64,000 nucleotides of DNA from Quillaja saponaria (lineage: Eukaryota > Streptophyta > Magnoliopsida > Fabales > Quillajaceae), in assembly GCA_029379385.1 (NCBI GenBank), contig CM055608.1:30006350-30070349 (forward strand), given 5' to 3'. Position 1 is the stretch's first letter, and each line of letters begins with the position of its first letter. A program made the translations under genes and the position numbers. A model generated the notes under the pieces. It saw only the letters and a list, made by a program, of their open reading frames with translations, searched no databases and was not told where the DNA came from. Shown here one piece after another: positions 1 through 11,377 of the stretch.

Positions 1-2460
1 TTGGCATCCAAAGTAATTGGATCAGCAACCAAATTCTTCCTCTTTCTTCTGTACGTCAGAATCTCCTTTTCTGTTACATTATTTGTGCTCTCTCTGTGAT
101 TGCTTGATCGATCCCTTGTCCTCTCTCTATGGTTGCCTGATCGATCCTTTGGCCTTGTTAACTTACCTCCTGATTTCTGGGGTGAAATTTTAACACATTC
201 TCCTGGTGTCTGTCCCTCTTCAAGTGAGATCTGTTCAATGCATGTTGATGAGTAAGGATTATTCACAAACTCCTTAAAGCTCCTTCCAGTAACTCCCTTG
301 GACTCTTTCTGCTTGATAGTCAAAGAAGACCTTTCATTTTTATCAGCAGATCTCACACAAATCAACTGTTTCTCAACAGATGACTTGTTTTTGTTAACTT
401 TTCTTCTTGTCCACAAAACAGGTTTTAACTCTTGATTCTCAGAATGCCTCAGAGATGAAGTTCCTGTACTAAAATTACGGGCTGAAAGATTTTGGCTCTT
501 TGCTTTTTTTGTCACACTCTGCGTTTTAGAACTCTTTCTATGCCAAGAAAATTGAATATGAGCTTTATCCTCTGTTACGACATTTAGAGAATCAGAGAGG
601 CCATTCTTGGAACCTTGGTGAACTGTCATTGTAACTGGAGTCGGCAGGGGGGCCATAAGCTAGGGCTTCCATAGCTTCAGCAGCTATTTGTGTGTTAAAA
701 CCAATATCAAACATATCAAATGTTTGGTTTCCAATAGCACTAGCTTCCAACTGCTGTCCTGTTACTTCTAACTGTTCATCCAACTCATTGATAGCATCAG
801 TCTTACTTGTCATACCAGGTCCTTGTGCTATCTCACAGATCTCTTTTGAACTCTTCACTGGAAATCTGGAGTTGGAACAAGTTGGAAGTACAATATCATT
901 ATGAATGTTCAGATTTTTTACCTTCTTTTGACATCCATTATCTGTGGTGCTGGTTTCTTGATTGCCAAGGTTACATTTTTTCTGATACCTTTCAACAAAC
1001 ATCTGCCCAAAGTCTCCAAAACTTGAAGATGTTTCTTTTGTCTTGCTGGAAATTTCAACTTCTTGGTCATTCTGATCACAGCCAACCCATCTGAAGGTCC
1101 CTTTTTCATCATATGTAGTCCTAGCTTTTACTTTCTTAGCCAGTCTTTGTGGTCCTTTCGCACCTGAGACATGAGGTGATTTCTCTCGAACAGTCTCCGA
1201 ATTGTGAGTTTCTTGACACAAGTCCATGTGATTGAGTGATAAATAATGATCCACAAAGTTAAGTGCATAGGCTTGTGTTGACTCCCCGGGTTCCTGAGAG
1301 CTTATGTAATTTAACATTTTCCCATCAGAACCCACGTCATCAACAGAAGCTACTTTGTCCCCTTCAAGAATGTAATTTTCTCCATAAAATTACTTAATTA
1401 TACAATAAAGGTCATACAAACGCGAATTATGTAAACTTCACATACAATAAGTAACAATAAACAGCAATTATACAGTTTCCACTATTGGAAGAAAAAAAGA
1501 AGAAAGGTTTTTTCTTTTCATTGAGGGGAATCCATGGGGCATCTGCCAATCTTAGAACAGATTAAAATAAGCAAAGACTGACCTGCAACGCATTTTTTAT
1601 GAACATAGGCAGCATATTGTGAGTTTACTGCCATGTCCTCAGCTTGCTCACAGGGTGGCTGAAGCTGCTTCTTCTGCAAGTCCACTGATCTTTCTTTAAA
1701 TATTCTACAAGTCTCATCATCCAATAAACCATTGGCAATTGCTACTTCTTTACTTCGTATTTCTTCATCTTCACTATCAAGAACTACTTCCTCATATTCA
1801 CACATTGGACCAGTTCTGCAGTCGTCTACTGGATCTGGATCATCTATAGGTTCAGTGTCCAGATATGGATTTCCGACCTGGGTTTCAGCTAATGGACTAT
1901 TCAGAACTTGGATATCTTCCAATGGCAAAGTATCCTGGTACTCATCTCCATTTACATCTTTGACGTTAGCTGCTGATGTTGTAATTAGAGTCAGGTACAA
2001 ACACAAAATTAATATCCTTACACTTATTTCCTCAAAACAGCAACCCATAAATCATTGTCTCCTACAGCAGGATAATCCATTTATGGGTGTAATCAAGTGG
2101 CTATGTTTGGCTTGTAGTACCATGTAAAAGAGGCTCAAGGGTTCCATTTTTACAAAGCTCCGACCCCATTTATAGTCATCAAGCATAGTTCATACATGTA
2201 CAGGTAAAATTTAAACCCAAAAAAAAAAATCTAATTTCGAATAAGAAAACATTAAAAAAGAAATATGGACTATCTAATTCAATCTTTTTCAAAGAAGGGG
2301 TTTATAAACAAAGGAAAAGGAAACCATCAAACAAAATAAAGACTAAGGATAAATAACACCGGAAATTAAAAGTGAATAACTTACCAGATGGTGATGATGA
2401 AGATAACGAATGAACTAGAGAATTAGAGCAGTGAGCTTCTGTATTTACTGTATCAGACAT
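1..2460 (-). CDS. PTIP/MDC1-like BRCT-family DNA-damage protein, N-terminal exons (partial, one frameshift)
   Basis: Minus-strand exons that join in phase: 2460-2385 (ATG at 2460, begins MSDTVNTEAH), 1969-1583, then 1379 leftwards past the window edge. Exon 2 is acidic and rich in TQ/TE motifs (around DTLPLEDIQ, AETQ, DTEPIDD, VVLDSEDEE). Exon 3 carries SSQEPGESTQAYALNFVDHY and, further on, FNTQIAAEAMEAL. I recall these blocks from plant BRCT-containing PTIP/MDC1-like proteins; TQ clusters are typical ATM/ATR targets. The BRCT domains themselves would lie beyond base 1 and are not seen. The frame ends at a stop at 592-594, but another frame is open from about 630 down to base 1 and continues the same kind of basic, Ser-rich sequence, so there is a one-base break near 625-650. 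A tandem motif (DRSGNHRERTR / DRSSNHREST) lies near 75-150. The family call is from memory and moderate; the exon structure is firmer. Confidence 0.55.
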
Positions 2461-2737
2461 TGAAATATGCAATTTTCCTGCTTCAGTATCTATAAGAAGC
2501 AAAACCTGTTTTGGGATCACATACCCAAAACTCAAAAGTGAAACCCTAACAGAATGGATCAAAAACAGAAACTTTCATAGCAGATTAAGAAGAAAATATT
2601 CAAATAGAAAACCATAGATTTGGGAAAAACTGACCGGGAAACCAAACAACGAGAAAATTTTCAGCCAAAACTTTTGGAGGGAACGGTTCAAGTTATTTAT
2701 GAACTTGTATAATTACATTCAAAATACGCCATAAGAT

Positions 2738-2809
2738 GGGCATTTGGTCTAGTGGTATGATTCTCGCTTAGGGTGCGAGAGGTCCCGAGTTCAATTCTCG
2801 GAATGCCCC
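2738..2809 (+). tRNA. tRNA-Pro (AGG)
   Basis: A 72-nt cloverleaf. The acceptor GGGCATT pairs with AATGCCC and the discriminator is C. The anticodon stem CTCGC/GCGAG encloses the loop TTAGGGT, giving anticodon AGG. The T arm is CCGAG-TTCAATT-CTCGG. There is no intron, and a TTTT run follows shortly after as the Pol III terminator. Confidence 0.95.
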
Positions 2810-2883
2810 TTCCCATTTTAATTTTTTGTTTGTTCTGGGGGTATATTCGTCTTTACAGCCAAAAAAGAGGTCAAAAATATTTG

Positions 2884-2955
2884 GGGGCATTCCGAGAATC
2901 GAACTCGGGACCTCTCGCACCCAAAGCGAGAATCATACCACTAGACCAAATGCCC
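2884..2955 (-). tRNA. tRNA-Pro (TGG)
   Basis: Nearly the reverse complement of the tRNA-Pro at 2738. It has the same acceptor (GGGCATT/AATGCCC), an anticodon loop TTTGGGT giving anticodon TGG, and a T loop TTCGATT. The two genes are convergent, with only about 74 bp between their 3' ends. Confidence 0.95.
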
Positions 2956-4027
2956 ACCATGTTTTCATTGCAGTTGATTTGATTTAACAAAAGAAAACTG
3001 AGTGGAAATAAATTAAATATATGTGAACATTATATTCGAGATTATTATAGTACCCAACGTTCCTTTTGTTACTTCAATAATTTCTCATTTAGGTCATTTT
3101 TTGAAACTTCTTATTGTTTTATCCTAAAATACAAGTCTTATTCACTTATAAACCAGAAAAGTTTGTTGTGATATTGTTATATTTAGCTTCTAATTCATTT
3201 ACCAATTTGACTCCAATTTGGTCTTTTAACAATTCTAGTATTGATAGGTAAGTGACACTGTGAAAGTACTGGGGTGATCAGTGATCACACAGATATCGGG
3301 AGTGTCATAAGTTCATCTGGGCTTCTTCTTCCGCGAGAGACCTGAGGCTGAGGTATTACTACCCTTCTCCTTCTCTCAGTGCCATTAGAATCTGTAACAA
3401 TTTTGAAGGTAGGCAGGCAAACCTATTAATTGCTTCCTGCATTAGAATCTGTATCATTCTAGTTCTGTTTTGCCCATCTTAAATTTTCATCATCATGAAT
3501 CTAATTTGTATGACATACATTCATGAATCTAAGCCAGGATCATCCTAATTATGTAGATCGTGTGTCTTGTTAGCAATATACAGGGCATCATGATTACTCA
3601 ATTGCATCATTTAGGTTTTGAAATTTCTTTTGCATTACACAATTCCAATTATGACTCTTTGTTTATTTATTTTGTCAAAACCCATTTTTTCTGCAACATC
3701 AGAAACTCCTTGCTGAAAAAATGATTGGTTTAACACTTACACCTTATTATATATATATAATTATATATATTTATTGATGATGGCCTGTATTTTCTGTTGT
3801 AAAGTTTACAACTTGAAGCATTTGCAATAAGAATAAGCATAAGAGAGATAACGGAACCATCTAAGTTTGGAATACATTGTTACTGCTGCAAAACACAATG
3901 GTGGACATTATTATGTACTTAACAAATTCAGTGTTCTTTTTATGTATGACTTGCTCCTTTTGCTGTTGAATTCTTTGTTGTTTGCTACCATGATCCCATC
4001 ATTAGGTGACATATGCAGCAGCATAAC
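2956..4027. promoter_or_regulatory. Upstream region and 5' UTR intron of the first F-box gene
   Basis: No coding exon seen. From about 3200 this stretch matches the region from about 5818 upstream of the paralogue at 6643. Near 3350 GAGGCTGAG is followed by a GT donor, and just before the start codon there is a CATTAG acceptor at about 4005. This implies a 5' UTR intron of about 0.65 kb. The rest is AT-rich. Confidence 0.5.
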
Positions 4028-4993
4028 ATGTCCACTGAAGCTAGCCTTAGGACGATAGATTGCAAAGGCAAATCAATGAGAAGACAGTGGTCTGATCTGC
4101 CTTCTGAACTTCTCTCGCGAATTGCTGATACTTTAGGATTGATTGAGCTTCTTGCTTTCCGTGGTGTCAGCAAGGATTGGAATTCTGCCTCCTTAACTGC
4201 ATCAGGTAACACAGAATCCTCGCGCCGCGAACCCTGGTTTCTCATATATGGGGAAAATTCTCAATGTGTCCTGTTCAGCAACCTTGGCACCAAGTACACT
4301 ATCAACATCCCAGAAATGGAAGGAGCAACTTGCCTGGCATCAAACCAAGGATGGCTTCTTGTATTCAATAAAGGATCAATGTTCTTCTTTTGCCCTTTCT
4401 CTCGAGCAAAGATAGACCTTCCCATGTTTCCTTACGCGGAACTATGCAACCATGTTGCAGTGTTTTCATCTCCTCCAACTTCTCAAGATTGCATTGTTAC
4501 TGTGATTTCTCGCAGCAACGAATTGTTTTTAGAACTGAATATGATTCACCGTGGTGACAATGCATGGACTAAGCACACATTTCAGTGTCTGAAAAACGAT
4601 TTAGATGCAATCAGAGGTGGAGTTTATTGTGCTGGAGAATTCAACTTTCTAGACTGTAAATCTGGTTTGGTCACTTTCTCTGCCAAGGGACAAAACTGGA
4701 CAAAATACTATATTGTTACTCCATCGACAGCTAGGGATCCAAGTGAAGAACTTGGATTCAGATATCATAAGCGTTATTTTGAAACGGAGGATATGGAGAG
4801 AAAATTGAAGTTGGAAAACTGTTCCATTTCTACATGTGGGACCCTGATAGAAAAGGCCAATAGCTTGGACATGTTTATATTAAATGAAAGCTCTTGCTTT
4901 GGTTCTGAAAACTGCAGCATTAAAGGGGTATGGCTCCAACCAAGATTCTTCCAGATCTCTTCAAACCAGAGCTGGTCGCTTGAGGAGGCTTAA
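4028..4993 (+). CDS. F-box protein with DUF295-type C-terminal domain (copy 1)
   Basis: A single coding exon of 321 residues. The N-terminal F-box (residues about 15-55) contains WSDLPSELLSRIADTLG and FRGVSKDWNSA, the part that would bind SKP1 in an SCF ubiquitin ligase. The rest resembles the DUF295 region of plant F-box proteins: PWFLIYGENSQCVLF, CLASNQGWLLVFN, FFFCPFSRAKIDLPMFP, and a C-terminal ISTCGT block. An ATG 15 bases upstream (4013) is in frame. I chose 4028 because the paralogue at 6643 starts at the equivalent codon (MSTE) with a stop upstream. No target substrate can be inferred. This is the intact member of a tandem pair. Confidence 0.85.
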   Translation: MSTEASLRTIDCKGKSMRRQWSDLPSELLSRIADTLGLIELLAFRGVSKDWNSASLTASGNTESSRREPWFLIYGENSQCVLFSNLGTKYTINIPEMEGATCLASNQGWLLVFNKGSMFFFCPFSRAKIDLPMFPYAELCNHVAVFSSPPTSQDCIVTVISRSNELFLELNMIHRGDNAWTKHTFQCLKNDLDAIRGGVYCAGEFNFLDCKSGLVTFSAKGQNWTKYYIVTPSTARDPSEELGFRYHKRYFETEDMERKLKLENCSISTCGTLIEKANSLDMFILNESSCFGSENCSIKGVWLQPRFFQISSNQSWSLEEA

Positions 4994-6642
4994 TTGACTG
5001 TTCAGTGCTCTTTTTGTTATTCTTTTTCTCTGGGGCAATGTTTCAAAATGATTTCACAGTTGAACAATAATATAGAAGTAGAACTAAGACTTTTATGGTT
5101 TTCTTCTTTCTTTCTTTTTTCTCAGTTGGTTTTATTTGAGTGTGTCTGCACACAAAAGTCTGCTGACATAACCAAAAATTTTCTTTGGTTATAAGACTGA
5201 TATTGTCTTCTATGCATCTTATAACTACGGATTTGACAATTACAAGTCTGGACAAGGAAAAGGAGGGCCTTGGACTTTTCTGTTCAAACCAAAAAAGTTC
5301 TTTACTGCATATTATATATATATTGGTTCTCATATATTTAGCCTATCATGACGATTTCAGTTGGATGGCAGTTATGAAACGAAAACAGCAGACAACATCA
5401 AAATAAACACATAATTTAAGTTGTTTGGCTTTTGCATCTTGCCAGGTGGTACTATTTCTTCCAAAACCTCTTTCCCAAAGTCTTTCAAATCAAAGGTTAT
5501 CTCCCTCTATCTATCATCAAATAAAGAAAAAAGAAAAGCAAACTATGGGAGATTGTTTAATTGACTTCCTCTGAGGTTTCCTTTACTTCTTCAATCGATT
5601 AATATGCTTATAACTTCTTTGAGTATTAGTTGGCTTGAAAGTCTTATTCACTTACGAGAGTAATCAGGTTTGTTTTTCCCTTAAAAGAAAAAGAAAAAAA
5701 AAATTATTGTGATGTTTTACTTTATTTTATTATCTACTGTATTCTCGTTTCTTCCCTTACTTAGACTTCTAATTCATTATCACATTGAGAAAAGTAAAAA
5801 GAGAAGAAAATCCATATACCAATTTCACTCCATCTTGGTCTTTTAACAATATCAGCATAGATGCGTAAGTGACAGTCTAGAGTGTCAAATAAATATTGGA
5901 ATCATTATTCAGTTGCACCCTATTTCATCTAGATTTCTTGTTCTTTGACAGAGCTGAGGTAATACCCTTCTCCTTCTTTTTTTCTTAGAAGGCTGCAGGC
6001 AATACTTTTAATTGCTTAATTGATTATCAGTATCATTCTTGGATGATTGTTATTTATTTTTCTTCGTTTAATAATTAATGCAAATAGAATTGTCAATAAA
6101 ACTTCTACCTCTGATTGCCTATCTCAGTTTCTCACCATTCGTGAACTCTACTTGACAAAGACAAGTATGTGTTTTGATGATACTGCAAAAATGATGTCTA
6201 CATGTGTTAAGGACTTGTAAGATAGGAGGAGGTAACATAAATCTTTTATATATCAAAACCAAAATTGCCCATAAATGGATGTATGTTGCCATTTCCACTT
6301 TTATGACGGTTTTCACTCCGATCCGGCGTGTAATCAAATCTTTAATATAACCACATTAAAAAAATTTATACAACCAATGTGGAACATTAAGACGATAATA
6401 GTTTAATCTGTAACACTTGTTACATCCTAGTTAATTTTGGATTTTAAACATTATGTGAAAAACAATAGGTAGAAACTCAGTAACTGTATGTACTTTTCTT
6501 TCCCATTACATTATTCTAATTACAAGTCCTTGGTTGTTGGTGTTCTGGTCTTTTTGAATATTATTCCTTTCTCAGCAGTAACTCAGTAACTCTATGTACT
6601 TTGCTTCCATGCATGCTTAGGTAACATAAGCATCAGTAAAAT
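4994..6642. other. Intergenic spacer between the F-box paralogues
   Basis: The first half is the 3' flank of copy 1. From about 5818 the sequence repeats the upstream region of copy 1, including the segment TTGGTCTTTTAACAAT and a CAGAGCTGAG/GTAATA donor near 5955. The duplicated unit therefore includes the promoter and 5' UTR intron. No other gene is visible. Confidence 0.5.
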
Positions 6643-7585
6643 ATGTCCACAGAAGGTGTTCGCAGATCATGGTCTGATCTTCCTCCTGAACTTCTGTCCA
6701 AAATCGCAGATAGTTTAGGATTAATTGAGCTAGTCAGTTTCCGTGGTGTATGTAAAGATTGGAATTCTGCTTCATCAATAGCTTCAGCACAAGTTGAATC
6801 CTTAAGTGATGAGCCCTGGTTTCTCATGTATGGTGAAAACTCTGAATGTGTCTTGTTAAGCAACCTTGGTACTAAGTACATTATGGACATCCCGGAAATG
6901 GATGGAGCAACTTGTCTGGCATCATACCAAGGATGGCTTCTTGTATTCAATAAAGGATCAATGTTTTTCTTTTGTCCATTCTCTCGTGCAAAGATAGACC
7001 TTCCAATGTTTCCCTACAAGGAATTATCTGACCATTTTGCAGCATTTTCATCTCCTCCAACTTCCAAGGATTGCATTGTTACTGTGACTTCTCGCTGCAG
7101 CGAATTGGAATTAGAGCTGAATCTCCTTCGTTGCGGAGAGAATGAGTGGTACTAAGCACAATTTTGCCTGTCAAAGAGACCGTTTTGACACAATCAAAAG
7201 TGCAGTTTATCATGCTGGACAGTTCAAATTTCTTGACTGCAAAAAAGGTTTTGTTACCTTCTCTGCCCAGGACCAAACATGGAAAATATACACGATCATA
7301 GAAATTCGTGTACAAAAGAATACTCCCCGTTGTGAACTACTGAGGTTTCAAAAATATGGAAGTTATTTTGAAAGGGAGAGTATGAGAAAAAAATTGGGGA
7401 TGGAGGAAGATTTTTCCATTTCTACATGTGGGACAATGATTAATAAGGTTCATGGCGACGACATAATTATACTCAATGAGAGCATTAAGTTTGATTCTGA
7501 AAGCTGCTGCCTCAAAGGGGTATGGATCCAACCTAGATTCTTTCAGATCTCTCCAAATCTGAGCTGGTCACTTGAGGAGGCTTGA
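6643..7585 (+). pseudogene. F-box/DUF295 paralogue (copy 2) with a one-base frameshift
   Basis: Collinear with the gene at 4028 over its full length: F-box WSDLPPELLSKIADSLG, then PWFLMYGENSECVLL, FFFCPFSRAKIDLPMFP, and the same SWSLEEA C terminus. Where copy 1 reads ...AWTKHTFQC, this copy has one extra base after the Trp codon near 7150. The first frame stops at 7155 and the remainder is open in another frame (7142-7585). The break falls in the middle of the DUF295 region, so at most a truncated 170-residue protein with the F-box would be made. It could be a recent pseudogene or an assembly indel. Confidence 0.85.
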
Positions 7586-9978
7586 TGCCTTGTTATTTAG
7601 TGTTCTATTGGGTTAATTTTTTTACTTGGAATTGGTTTTTGTTCTTTGGGAGTTGGGACCATGCTTCAAAATGGCTTGTTGAAAGCTTTCTCTTTTTCAT
7701 TTGGTTAGTGTCTTAGTCGGCTGCAATAGTCAGACTTTTCCTTTGTTTTCAAGATTGATAATATCTCATTGCATCTTTTTACAATGGAAAATTGGATCCT
7801 TTGGGCTTGTCTCTTGTAAAACAAAGAAATTGTTCAGTGCATTGGAACATATACAGTGCACACCTTTTCTAATGAGTACAAAGCCAATTATGCCATATTT
7901 ATAAATTTGTGTGTAAGAAGTGGTCACTTTCAAGGTACCATTGCTTCTTCCATGTATGAATATGGTTAAAACTGTGTTCCAATTATTACTTAATCATAAT
8001 AAAGTAGCGATGAAGTTCTGATGGTGGCTTAAAATATATTTCTCAAATGAACTCAAGCTTTGGTTATATGTGCTTGACCGTGCCAGCCATTGTTCATGAA
8101 GCATCAAACACATGGCATTTACTTTGCATCTTTCCCTGACAGAAAATGACCATATTTACCCATCAAAATTTTCGGCTTTAGGATCTAGTACCTGGTCCCA
8201 GCCCAAAAGACATTAGTTATACGTTTGTTACAGTGAAACAGAGACCATGATCTAAAATCATGGTTACAAAGGTCTTAAGTCATTTTTTCTCAAAAATGAC
8301 TGTTTGGATAATTTAAAAATTATTATAAAAAAATTATTTTATATAAAAATTACAAAAAGTCATTTGAATTATATTGTTTCTTTCTTGATTATTATTTTTA
8401 ATTTAATTTAATTTAAAGTTTGAATTTTAATTTATGTTAAAGTAATGATTAATTCATTTTTTTAGTTTTAATTTAATTTAATGTTTGAGTTTTAATTTAT
8501 GTTAAAGTAATGATTAATTTATTTTTTATTTAATTTAAAGTGAACTAATAATTATTTTTGAAAAAATATGGGCCACAGTTGGGATTAGATAAATCATAGG
8601 GGCTATTTTTGTAATTTGGGGACCTGGGATATAGTGGGAATAAAAGAAAATGAATGAGGGCAAAATGGGGAGAGAAAAAATTGGACTGCGGCACGGCAAA
8701 TAAACTGGCATGGGGCAGCTTCTTCGCCGCCGCGGCGCGTCCCTGGCAGCACAAGTGCCCTCGGCCGCGGCAGGGCATGCTTCCAAACGGGGCCATTACC
8801 TCTCTCTCTACATTTCCCTTTCAGCCCAAAAATACAAGAAAGGATTTTAAATAAGTGGTTTAAAGTTGGTTTGTCTTTCTTTCCTACTCTTTATCCATTT
8901 CTGATACCTACCCTTTATTTGATGGTGTCAGAAAAAGTTGGAACTGCTATTTTCACTATTTGTTTCATGTAAAGTGAATATCTTTGTCCGTATATTTTGT
9001 GTAGAGAATCTGCTTGTGTTATTGGAAATATATCTTCTGCTTTTTCGGTGGCAGCCCATATAGCCCTTGAAATGATGGAATTTCACAGATTGGAAGGTTT
9101 GTCAAAGTTTACATCACCTCTGTTTTCACATCCTTTTTTGTTTCCTTTTCTAATGAAATAGGAAACTGTCATTCTTAATTATGAAATAATAAGCTCCAAA
9201 ATTGTAAAAGGACTTCAAAATTTCACTTCACGATATGCACTTCAATAAATAGTGAGTTGGGAAGGCCATGCCATCAGCAACAATTGTGGTAAAATTTTGC
9301 AAAATATTCTGCAATGGCGGATTCTACTAGTTAGTGCTTGTCAGTGTAAGTTCCAAGTATATATCCCCAAATGCTTCTTGTTGGTGGAAAAGGAAAGAGT
9401 TCTAAAAGCAGGAAGCACCTAAAGAATCATTTGACCACTTGGTTATAGAGGCTTTGATATCATGTCAACAAATCATCTCACCCAAAAGCTTAGGCAGCCA
9501 CGCATTGGTTTTAATCTTTGTAGACTAGTCTTTCTGAGGGATTATTATAAAAAACCCACACCAGAACACACCTACTGGAGTTAGTTAAACATGAAAGTCA
9601 ACTAACTGTTTTGGCTAGTTCCCCTACTAATTTTCCACGCATTGGTTTATTAATATTGTCATAAGACTCCATCAGCTAATTTGTTTTATCTGTATATGCA
9701 CGAGGGTTGACATTTAAAAGAAAAAGACTTGTAATCTGTTCTGGAAATTTAGCCAGCTTCATACTTATTGCTACCTCTTGATTTGCTCAACAGCAAAGAG
9801 AGACTTCTCTACATAGGCATGACCAACAACTAATATAAATGAAATTCACATCATGTTGAGGAGTTCACAACTACATCATTAAAAAGAACTGGTGCTATAA
9901 CTAATGTCAGAGATACTTACCAGACTGCATTTCATCTTTGCATTTTTGGACTAAGATCATTTGTTATGTGCTGACTTA
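7586..9978. other. Intergenic, AT-rich, with a local GC-rich island
   Basis: No supported gene. It contains an approximately 70-bp tandem duplication of AT-rich sequence at 8401-8520. At about 8685-8790 there is an unusually GC/CpG-rich block with CCGCCGCGGCGCG and CGGCCGCGGCAGG. The ORFs across that block are short and overlap on both strands, so I do not call a gene. Confidence 0.4.
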
Positions 9979-10740
9979 GCAAGTGGCATAGGAAAGAGTA
10001 CGTGACAAGATTCATCAACTATGGAGCCAAGGTTGTTCTTACTGATATCCAACAAGAACTTGGTCAAGAGACTGCAAGAGAGTTAGGGGCCAATGCTACT
10101 TCATCACCCGTGATGCCACTAAAGAGTCTGATGTATCTAATGCAGTTGATTTTGCCATCTCTAAACACAACCAAACTTGATATCATGTACAACAATGCAG
10201 GGGTAGCCTGCAACACTACAGCAAGCATTGTGGAACCTGATCTGGCAGTGTTTGACCAGGTTATGGACAAAAATGTGCGAGGAGTCATGGAAGGGATATA
10301 GCACGGGTCACAGTTGATGGTCCCACGTCGATCTGGCTCTATTCTTTGCACAGGCAGAGTCACAGGATTGAAGGGTGGTTTGGCACAGCGCACTTATTCA
10401 GTATCCAAGTTGTTATTGGCATTGTCAAGTCTCTGGCACCAGACCTATCTAAGTGTGGAGTCCGTATCAATTGCATATCGCCTTTTGCCATTCCTACTCC
10501 TCTTGCAATAAATACTCTGAGTAGATTATACCCACACCTTGATGCTCGGCAAATTGCAGAAATGGTAGAGAATGCAGGTGTCCTAGATGGAGCACGTTGC
10601 GAACCAGACAATATTGCTAATGTGCTCTCTATCTTGCACCCGATGATGCCAAATATGTTAATGGGCATTATCTGGTGGTAGATGGAGGTTTTGCAGCTTT
10701 CAAGAGTTTGGACTTTCCTGCACCAGATCAAGTGCATTAA
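9979..10740 (+). pseudogene. Short-chain dehydrogenase/reductase pseudogene
   Basis: Reading across frames recovers SDR landmarks in order: ASGIGK of the cofactor-binding glycine motif (9979), a Rossmann strand AKVVLTDIQ, NNAG (about 10190), catalytic YSVSK (about 10400), and a C-terminal NGHYLVVDGGF followed by a natural stop at 10740. These resemble plant momilactone A synthase-/zerumbone synthase-like SDRs. There are at least four frameshifts (near 9999, 10100, 10170-10175, 10410 and again near 10630) and an in-frame TAG at about 10300. The start of the TGxxxGIG motif and any first exon are missing. It cannot encode an enzyme. Confidence 0.85.
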
Positions 10741-11377
10741 ATGTTTGTGAACGTACCATTTCAAAGAGGACAGACAATAAGCAAATGTTCCTCCATGAAA
10801 GAGGAATTTCTGCAGTAATAGAAATAGCATATCTGCTGGCTAACACAACCAAGCTCATTCTGTTCAGTTGGTGGAGTGACTACACCTAGTTTTCCTAAGT
10901 GAAGTGTTTGTTAGACGAAAATATATAAAAAGGGTTGAACATTACCATAGGTACTTGGCATCCCTGAAATATTGTGAAATATGGTTAAGAGATGAACTAT
11001 TAACATTTGGGGTAATTAGCATCTTTGTTGGATTAAACTCCAAGAACCATGCATGCACAGATTGGTTTCTTGTGATAGGTGAATCGGGCACAATGGTACA
11101 TAACTTAAATTTCAATCCAAACAATTAATCCAAGAAAGTTTCATACTATTGTGCTATACTCCTTAGAGCAATCGAAACATAGATCAGTAATCTCACAAAA
11201 CTCATTATTTTTTATTTATCATTAAATACACATTGGAACATAAAAATAAAAAATAAAATAAAATAAAAGAGCTTCCGAGTTCATTTACTTTCACAAGAAG
11301 TTTCTCAATTTTCTCTCTTTTCAGCAATCAAGTTCAATTCATGGAGTTTGTCTCTTTTTTTGACAAAAAGTTGAGTG
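10741..11377. other. Intergenic
   Basis: The 3' flank of the SDR remnant and the 3' flank of the convergent gene ending at 11378. Nothing else recognised. Confidence 0.3.

Noticed and set aside
8535..8854. Three short overlapping ORFs on both strands across the GC-rich island
   Set aside because: They arise from lack of stops in GC-rich sequence; no conserved protein features.
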